In this document: in pieces, positions 5,738-9,700 of the stretch | Numbering within the stretch: the stretch's first letter is position 1 | How the letters are laid out: every line of letters begins with the position of its first letter | From: Gemmatimonadaceae bacterium | GTDB lineage: Bacteria; Gemmatimonadota; Gemmatimonadetes; Gemmatimonadales; Gemmatimonadaceae | DNA: 9,700 nucleotides | Reading direction: 5' to 3' | Assembly: GCA_014379705.1 (NCBI GenBank) | Contig: JACMLI010000630.1 | Span: 1-9,700 of the forward strand | Translations under genes and position numbers: made by a program | Notes under the pieces: model-generated | Databases searched by the model: none | The model's input: the letters and a program-made list of their open reading frames with translations, nothing else | What the model was told of the DNA's origin: nothing

Positions 5738-6944
5738 ACTTCGGCCACCCTTCCGCCGAAATCCGCGGCGTGATGCGCAGCGCGTTCTTGTAGTAGACCT
5801 TCTTCAGCACCTCGTCAGGCAGGTCGATGCCGTAAAGCTTCCAGAAGGCGTGGTAGTCCCGGTAGTAGTCGAAGTAGTCGTCGCGCGTCTCGAACACGCG
5901 CCAGTAGTACGGATACTCCTCCGGCTGGAAGGAATCCTTCCCGAAGAGGATGCGATCCTGGTACTTCTCGAAGAAGTCGCGGGCGGCGCGCGGCTGGCGG
6001 CCGATGTCGTAGAGCACCGCCCCGACTTCAGTCATCAGGTTCGGCATCGCGTCCATCATCTTGCCCAACCGACCCAGGTCGTTCGCGTGCCACCCCATGT
6101 GCGCGATCACGAAGGTCGTCTTCGGGTTGCGCTTGACCATGTTGTCACGCTCCTCCATCAACTGCTCGAACGCCGGATACTGCTCCGCCGGATAGCGACG
6201 CCCCGGAAAGAGTGCGAGTTCCAGCCAGCGCTCGTTGTTGTAGTCGATCGTCTGCCAGAACTCCGGGGGGTCCGCCGTGTGGACAAACACCGGCAAGCGG
6301 AGGCGCGCCGCGGCGGCCCACACCGGATCGAGCGCGGGATCGTCGATCTTGAGTCGCGTACCGTCGGCCTTTTTCGTCGACAGGCCGAAGCCCTTGCCGA
6401 CCTCCCCGATGCCCACGGCGCCTGCCACGACATCGGCCTCCATCTGTGCGATCGCCTTCTCGGCCCACCCCGGACTACCAACGCTGCGAAGGTCGATGCC
6501 GGTGAGGATGCGAACACGATCCTTCATCTTCGGCGACGCCTTCACGAGGTCTACGACGCGCTTGAGCTGGTCGCCCGACGTGTTGCCCGCCGAAATGATC
6601 ATGCGGACGTTGATCCCGTCGAGCGCCGCTCCCAGGTTGTCGAGGCCCTCCTGACTCCCCATCAGGTTGCCACCGGGGTGTCCGTGATAGTCGATGACCG
6701 GGTACTTCGCTTTCGGCACCGGATGCGCAGGGGCCCTGAGCGTATTGCGCGGCCGGTAGTCGACGATGCTCGGCGCCGGCATGGTGGGAGCCTGGCAGCT
6801 CCGGGGCCGGACCTCGGTCATCCCCGCCGGGCACTGCTCTCCCTCCTTGATTTGCGTCCCCTGCCCGCCTCCAACCTGCGCCCGTACCGGGGGGGCGACG
6901 AGGCACAGGACAGCGAACAATGCCGCGAGACGACGAGGACGCAT
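5736..6944 (-). CDS. Exported amidohydrolase-2 family metal-dependent hydrolase
   Basis: This is a 402-residue TIM-barrel hydrolase of the amidohydrolase-2 superfamily. ATG at 6942-6944 is preceded by GGAG 5 bases upstream. The N-terminus MRPRRLAALFAVLCLVAPPVRAQ is a signal peptide with likely cleavage after A22, so it acts outside the cytoplasm. A short segment with two cysteines (C38, C50; CPAGMTEVRPRSC) and SIVDYRPRNTL precede the barrel. Likely metal ligands and catalytic residues, by family pattern, are H87 and H89 (DYHGH), H222 (VFVHTAD), H282 (IAHMGWH) and D337 (FGKDS). The family hydrolyses or decarboxylates varied small molecules; the substrate here cannot be told from sequence. The DUF4397 lipoprotein gene lies 116 bp upstream on the same strand, so the two may be co-transcribed, although a hairpin lies between them. 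It ends at TAG, converging with the permease. Confidence 0.88.
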   Translation of the reverse strand: MRPRRLAALFAVLCLVAPPVRAQVGGGQGTQIKEGEQCPAGMTEVRPRSCQAPTMPAPSIVDYRPRNTLRAPAHPVPKAKYPVIDYHGHPGGNLMGSQEGLDNLGAALDGINVRMIISAGNTSGDQLKRVVDLVKASPKMKDRVRILTGIDLRSVGSPGWAEKAIAQMEADVVAGAVGIGEVGKGFGLSTKKADGTRLKIDDPALDPVWAAAARLRLPVFVHTADPPEFWQTIDYNNERWLELALFPGRRYPAEQYPAFEQLMEERDNMVKRNPKTTFVIAHMGWHANDLGRLGKMMDAMPNLMTEVGAVLYDIGRQPRAARDFFEKYQDRILFGKDSFQPEEYPYYWRVFETRDDYFDYYRDYHAFWKLYGIDLPDEVLKKVYYKNALRITPRISAEGWPK

Positions 6945-7022
6945 GGGAGCTCCGGAACGGGGGACTCTGACGGTCCTGAAATCAGGCGGTGGGACGCACT
7001 CGAGGGAAGCGCCTGGGGGCGA

Positions 7023-7043
7023 CCCGTCACGCGGGTTGACGGG
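7023..7043 (-). terminator. Hairpin after the DUF4397 lipoprotein gene, terminator-like
   Basis: CCCGTCA (7023-7029) and TGACGGG (7037-7043) form a perfect 7-bp stem with a 7-base loop, starting 17 bases after the lipoprotein stop on the minus strand. No U run follows (the transcript reads on into a C-rich stretch), so it could attenuate readthrough or protect the upstream mRNA end rather than terminate fully. Confidence 0.4.
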
Positions 7044-7060
7044 CCTCCCGAGGCCTTCTC

Positions 7061-7729
7061 CTACTGCTCGCCAACGAGGACGATGCGGACGCCGCCCCCC
7101 GTCTGGTCGAGGATCAGCGCCGTGCGTACCCAGAGCGCGTTCACCGCGATATCCGTGCGTTCGGCGAGGACGGTGGTGGCGCCCTTCACGGTCACGCGGA
7201 TCGACCAGTTGCCAGGCGTCGACTCGAGGAAGGGGGACGTGGCGTCGAGTGGAAACGGATCCATCACCTTCGTGAACGGCGTCGCGTCGGGCTGCGAGCG
7301 GTACACGTCGATGTCGGGAGTGACACTTGCGAGGTGACGCACGCGCAACTTGCCCTTGCCGGCCACGGGCGCTGCACCGGTATCGCCAAGGATCACCACG
7401 TTAGGCGCGGCCGCGGTGCCGATGGCCACGACCGTCGTGGTGTCGTTCGCCTTCACGGTCACGCTGGTGCCGCCAGCCGTGGGTGCGGTGCCCGGGGCCA
7501 CGACCTTCACCTGGTGCGAACCCACGGACAATGCGATGGCGGTCGACGTCTTGGCGAAGGGCACGTCTTCGGCCTTGAGCTGGCCATCGACGATGATGTC
7601 GACAAGGGGCAGCGCGGCGACACCAGGCACGAGGCGCAAGCGCCCTTCAGTGACGCCCGGGCCCGATGGATCATCGGAGCATGCGGCGACGGCGATGGTG
7701 GCGAGCGCGAGGATTACACGGGCCTTCAT
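7061..7729 (-). CDS. DUF4397-type lipoprotein
   Basis: This is a 222-residue exported protein with a lipoprotein signal. I chose ATG at 7727-7729 because AAGGAG lies 6 bases before it; the frame extends to 7798 but that text is not signal-like. MKARVILALATIAVAAC ends in a lipobox (V14-A15-A16-C17), so C17 should be lipidated, and the Ser after it would favour the outer membrane by the E. coli rule. The mature part has two similar halves: GRLRLVPGVAALPLVDIIVDGQ from residue 29 and GKLRVRHLASVTPDIDVYRSQP from residue 126. This two-fold beta-rich layout is typical of DUF4397 proteins, which have no established biochemical role. It is upstream of the amidohydrolase gene on the same strand and diverges from the erythromycin-esterase homologue. 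The DUF assignment rests on pattern recognition. Confidence 0.75.
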   Translation of the reverse strand: MKARVILALATIAVAACSDDPSGPGVTEGRLRLVPGVAALPLVDIIVDGQLKAEDVPFAKTSTAIALSVGSHQVKVVAPGTAPTAGGTSVTVKANDTTTVVAIGTAAAPNVVILGDTGAAPVAGKGKLRVRHLASVTPDIDVYRSQPDATPFTKVMDPFPLDATSPFLESTPGNWSIRVTVKGATTVLAERTDIAVNALWVRTALILDQTGGGVRIVLVGEQ

Positions 7730-7892
7730 GGACTTCTCCTTCAGAGGATGTCCTGCCCAGACCCGCGTACCAACGCGTGGCCCTGAACGGTACGTCACGC
7801 CAGTGATGAGTCGTTATGCAGGGTTCGCCAGCCGGTAACGCCGGGCCACATCGGAGGGACCATTCCGGCGACGCCTTGCCCCGGAGTTTGCC
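7730..7892. promoter_or_regulatory. Divergent intergenic region between lipoprotein and esterase-family genes
   Basis: These 163 bp must contain promoters for both flanking genes. Visible landmarks are the lipoprotein ribosome binding site (AAGGAG on the minus strand, just beyond 7735), the inverted repeat CGTACC (7766-7771) / GGTACG (7789-7794) with the palindrome ACGCGT in its spacer, and the CCGGAG ribosome binding site at 7881-7886 for the plus-strand gene. No convincing -35/-10 pair was found. Confidence 0.4.
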
Positions 7893-9188
7893 TTGATTCG
7901 GACTTTCCTCTCGCTGCTGCTTTTCGTCATTGCCCTGCGGCCCCTCGACGCACAGGATCTCGCCGCGCGTCGCGCGTGGCTTGCGGCCAACGCCGCGCCA
8001 TTGCGCTCGCTCGATGCGGCAGACACCAACTTCAGTGACCTCGCCCCGGTCGGTCGTGCGATCGGGAATCGGCGCATCGTCATGCTCGGCGAGCAGACGC
8101 ATGGCGATGGCGCGACGTTCCAGGCCAAGGTTCGGCTGATTCGCTACCTCCACGAGCAGAAGGGGTTCGACCTGCTCGTCTTCGAGAGTGGCTTCTACGA
8201 CTGCCACCGCACATGGCACGACGCCCAACGCGGCCTCTCACTCGGCGACTCGGCCAGTGGCTGCATGTTCGAGTTGTGGTGGAACAGTGCTCAGGTACAT
8301 CCCCTCCTCAGGTACCTCGATGCACAGCGCACGGGCCAGCGTCCCCTTGAACTCGCGGGCATGGACTTCCAGCCGTCGGGGACGCGTGCCGCCTTCCAGC
8401 TCGATGACTTCGAGGCCTTTGCGCGCGCGCAGCGCGACACCGTCGGACTCGAACCTGAGCTCGCGCGACTGCGCGCGACGATCGGCCTGGCACCCCCTCA
8501 GCTCAAGACCCTCCCCGATTCCGCCATCGGTGCCATGACGCAATCCATCGGGCGCCTGACGAGTCGCACCTGGCGCGACGTACCGTCGCAGGGATCGCTG
8601 GGCGTGGCGGCATTCTGGCGACAGGCCCTCGGGAGTGCGGGTGGTCTCGTGCGCTTCATGCATCCCCTGCTCAACGGCACCCAGAACCCCGAGGTCTTCA
8701 ATCGGCGTGACTCCGTCATGGCGTCCAACCTCGCGTGGCTCGTGCGGCAGTCACCAACCCGCAAGGTCATCGTGTGGGGCGCGACGTCGCATCTCGTGCG
8801 CAACCGCACGGGTATCCAGAACGATCCCGCCCCCGGCATGATCCCGATGGGACATCACATTTCGGAGGCGTTCCCCGGCGAGGTGTATGGCATCGGGTTC
8901 CTCGCCGCCGAGGGTGAGATGGGTATGGCGCGCCGTGGCACCAGCGTGCCGCGCGCTCCCGTCGCCGCAGCCGACTCCGCCTCCCTCGACGGATTGTGGC
9001 GTGACAGCGGGCAATCGCTCGGCTTCCTCGACCTGCGCGCGATTCCCTCAGGCGGGGAATGGCTCAGCGCCCCGCTGTCGGCTCGCCCGTTAGGCTACCT
9101 GGCGATGACCACCACGTGGCCCCGGCACCTCGACGCGTTCGTCTTCACCCGCACCATGACGCCGAGCACCCCACGCCTGACGCAGTAG
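7893..9188 (+). CDS. Exported erythromycin-esterase-family protein
   Basis: This is a 431-residue homologue of the erythromycin esterase family (EreA/EreB type), whose known members open the macrolide lactone ring; many environmental members have unknown substrates. The start is TTG at 7893, with CCGGAG 6 bases upstream, and it gives a clean signal peptide (MIRTFLSLLLFVIALRPLDA, likely cut after A20). Family motifs are GEQTHG with H70, LLVFES with E98, RRDSVMASNLAWL (271-283) and VIVWGATSH with H300; by analogy H70, E98 and H300 form the active site. Two cysteines (C104, C124) flank a segment where a disulfide could form outside the cytoplasm. Length fits the family plus a signal peptide. Classical resistance Ere proteins act in the cytoplasm, so export here suggests another substrate or an extracytoplasmic detoxifying role. 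Activity on macrolides is not shown by the sequence. It converges with the next gene, with a 6-bp gap. Confidence 0.87.
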   Translation: MIRTFLSLLLFVIALRPLDAQDLAARRAWLAANAAPLRSLDAADTNFSDLAPVGRAIGNRRIVMLGEQTHGDGATFQAKVRLIRYLHEQKGFDLLVFESGFYDCHRTWHDAQRGLSLGDSASGCMFELWWNSAQVHPLLRYLDAQRTGQRPLELAGMDFQPSGTRAAFQLDDFEAFARAQRDTVGLEPELARLRATIGLAPPQLKTLPDSAIGAMTQSIGRLTSRTWRDVPSQGSLGVAAFWRQALGSAGGLVRFMHPLLNGTQNPEVFNRRDSVMASNLAWLVRQSPTRKVIVWGATSHLVRNRTGIQNDPAPGMIPMGHHISEAFPGEVYGIGFLAAEGEMGMARRGTSVPRAPVAAADSASLDGLWRDSGQSLGFLDLRAIPSGGEWLSAPLSARPLGYLAMTTTWPRHLDAFVFTRTMTPSTPRLTQ

Positions 9189-9194
9189 CGCGGG

Positions 9195-9700
9195 TCAGGG
9201 AGCGTCGCGATCGACAAGGCCCTGCAGGCGCTCTCCTTCGCTGCGCTGGGCGTCGGCGATGCGCTGCAGCGGCCAGATGACGGCAAGGGCACAGACCGCG
9301 ATCGTGAAGCCCACGCCCCAGCGCAACACACCACCGGCAAGCGCGGTCGTCGCGAGCGGCCACGCGAACAGCAGCGCCACTTCGAGGAGCACGGTGTCCT
9401 TGAGCGCATGCAGGCGCGACGCGCGGTCGCCGAAGCCAGTGACGAGGGCTGCCCTGAAGCCGCGCAGGTCCTTCCGGCGCGACGACCGCGTGACGACCGG
9501 AAGCCCGACGGCGAGCGCGATCGCGAGCGCGTGCAGGGCGAGGGGAACCAGGGCCCACCACGTCGCCGTGCGCGTGGCCCAATGATAGATGGCGCCCATC
9601 TGCATCGCACCGAGCACGATGACCGGGGCCGAAAGCACGTAGCGAACGATGCGACGCGTCCTGCGAGCGCGTGCTCGTCCGGCGGCATCGACCCACAAAC
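9195..9700 (-). CDS. Multi-pass membrane protein of unknown function, possibly 5'-partial
   Basis: I do not recognise this family. About 167 codons are open to the right edge; the first candidate start is a TTG at 9698 with no room to see a ribosome binding site, so the true start may lie beyond the window. The N-terminus is very basic (residues 8-19 rich in Arg), followed by four likely transmembrane helices at about 20-40, 47-69, 101-121 and 126-146, with a basic loop (RSSRRKDLRGFR) between the second and third. The C-terminal tail (residues 147-167) is polar and charged. By the positive-inside rule both ends and the central loop would face the cytoplasm. The stop TGA is at 9195-9197, 6 bp from the stop of the convergent esterase homologue. 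The hydrophobic pattern and high third-position G+C support it as real. Confidence 0.65.
   Translation of the reverse strand, partial: LWVDAAGRARARRTRRIVRYVLSAPVIVLGAMQMGAIYHWATRTATWWALVPLALHALAIALAVGLPVVTRSSRRKDLRGFRAALVTGFGDRASRLHALKDTVLLEVALLFAWPLATTALAGGVLRWGVGFTIAVCALAVIWPLQRIADAQRSEGERLQGLVDRDAP

Noticed and set aside
5643..7337. A 564-codon open frame on the plus strand opposite the amidohydrolase and lipoprotein genes
   Set aside because: It crosses two real genes and the repeat region, has no domain pattern, and is a composition artefact.
7061..7798. Longer form of the lipoprotein starting at 7798
   Set aside because: The ATG at 7729 has AAGGAG 6 bases upstream and begins a perfect lipoprotein signal; the upstream text would bury that signal.

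Overview
The window is about two-thirds G+C and densely coding. It reads as a chromosomal segment of a Gemmatimonadota-like (less likely Acidobacteriota) bacterium. Three things suggest this: a long orphan permease of the MacB/FtsX type duplicated within one chain (the ADOP family, 'acidobacterial duplicated orphan permease'), a Ser/Thr kinase fused to a TolB-like domain and TPR repeats, and several exported enzymes with gene starts at GTG or TTG. The taxonomic call is inference from gene families and base composition; there is no rRNA or tRNA in the window to fix it.

Layout. (1) Bases 1-583, plus strand: the 3' part of a cyclophilin-type peptidyl-prolyl isomerase whose start lies outside the window. 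(2) Bases 623-2924, minus strand: a Ser/Thr protein kinase with a C-terminal TolB-like domain and TPRs, split by a single extra base near 2480 between the catalytic loop (HRDVKPDN) and the DFG motif. (3) Bases 2925-3112: a divergent promoter region with three CCGGTGA words. (4) Bases 3113-5593, plus strand: the 826-residue ADOP-type permease. (5) Bases 5594-5735: a convergent gap holding two inverted repeats and a 9-bp tandem repeat; one inverted repeat also occurs at 589-608. (6) Bases 5736-6944, minus strand: an exported amidohydrolase of the amidohydrolase-2 family. (7) Bases 7061-7729, minus strand: a DUF4397-type lipoprotein upstream of it on the same strand. (8) Bases 7893-9188, plus strand: an exported erythromycin-esterase-family protein. 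(9) Bases 9195-9700, minus strand: a multi-pass membrane protein of unknown function that reaches the window edge.

How they may work together. The kinase and permease share a divergent control region and may form a signalling/envelope pair, but no substrate or ATPase partner is visible. The lipoprotein, amidohydrolase and erythromycin-esterase homologue are all predicted to be exported, so the right half is an envelope/periplasm-oriented cluster. I see no CRISPR array, transposase, phage gene, RNA gene or obvious defence system. The strongest anomaly is the frameshifted kinase; the next is the pair of matching inverted repeats placed just 3' of stop codons.
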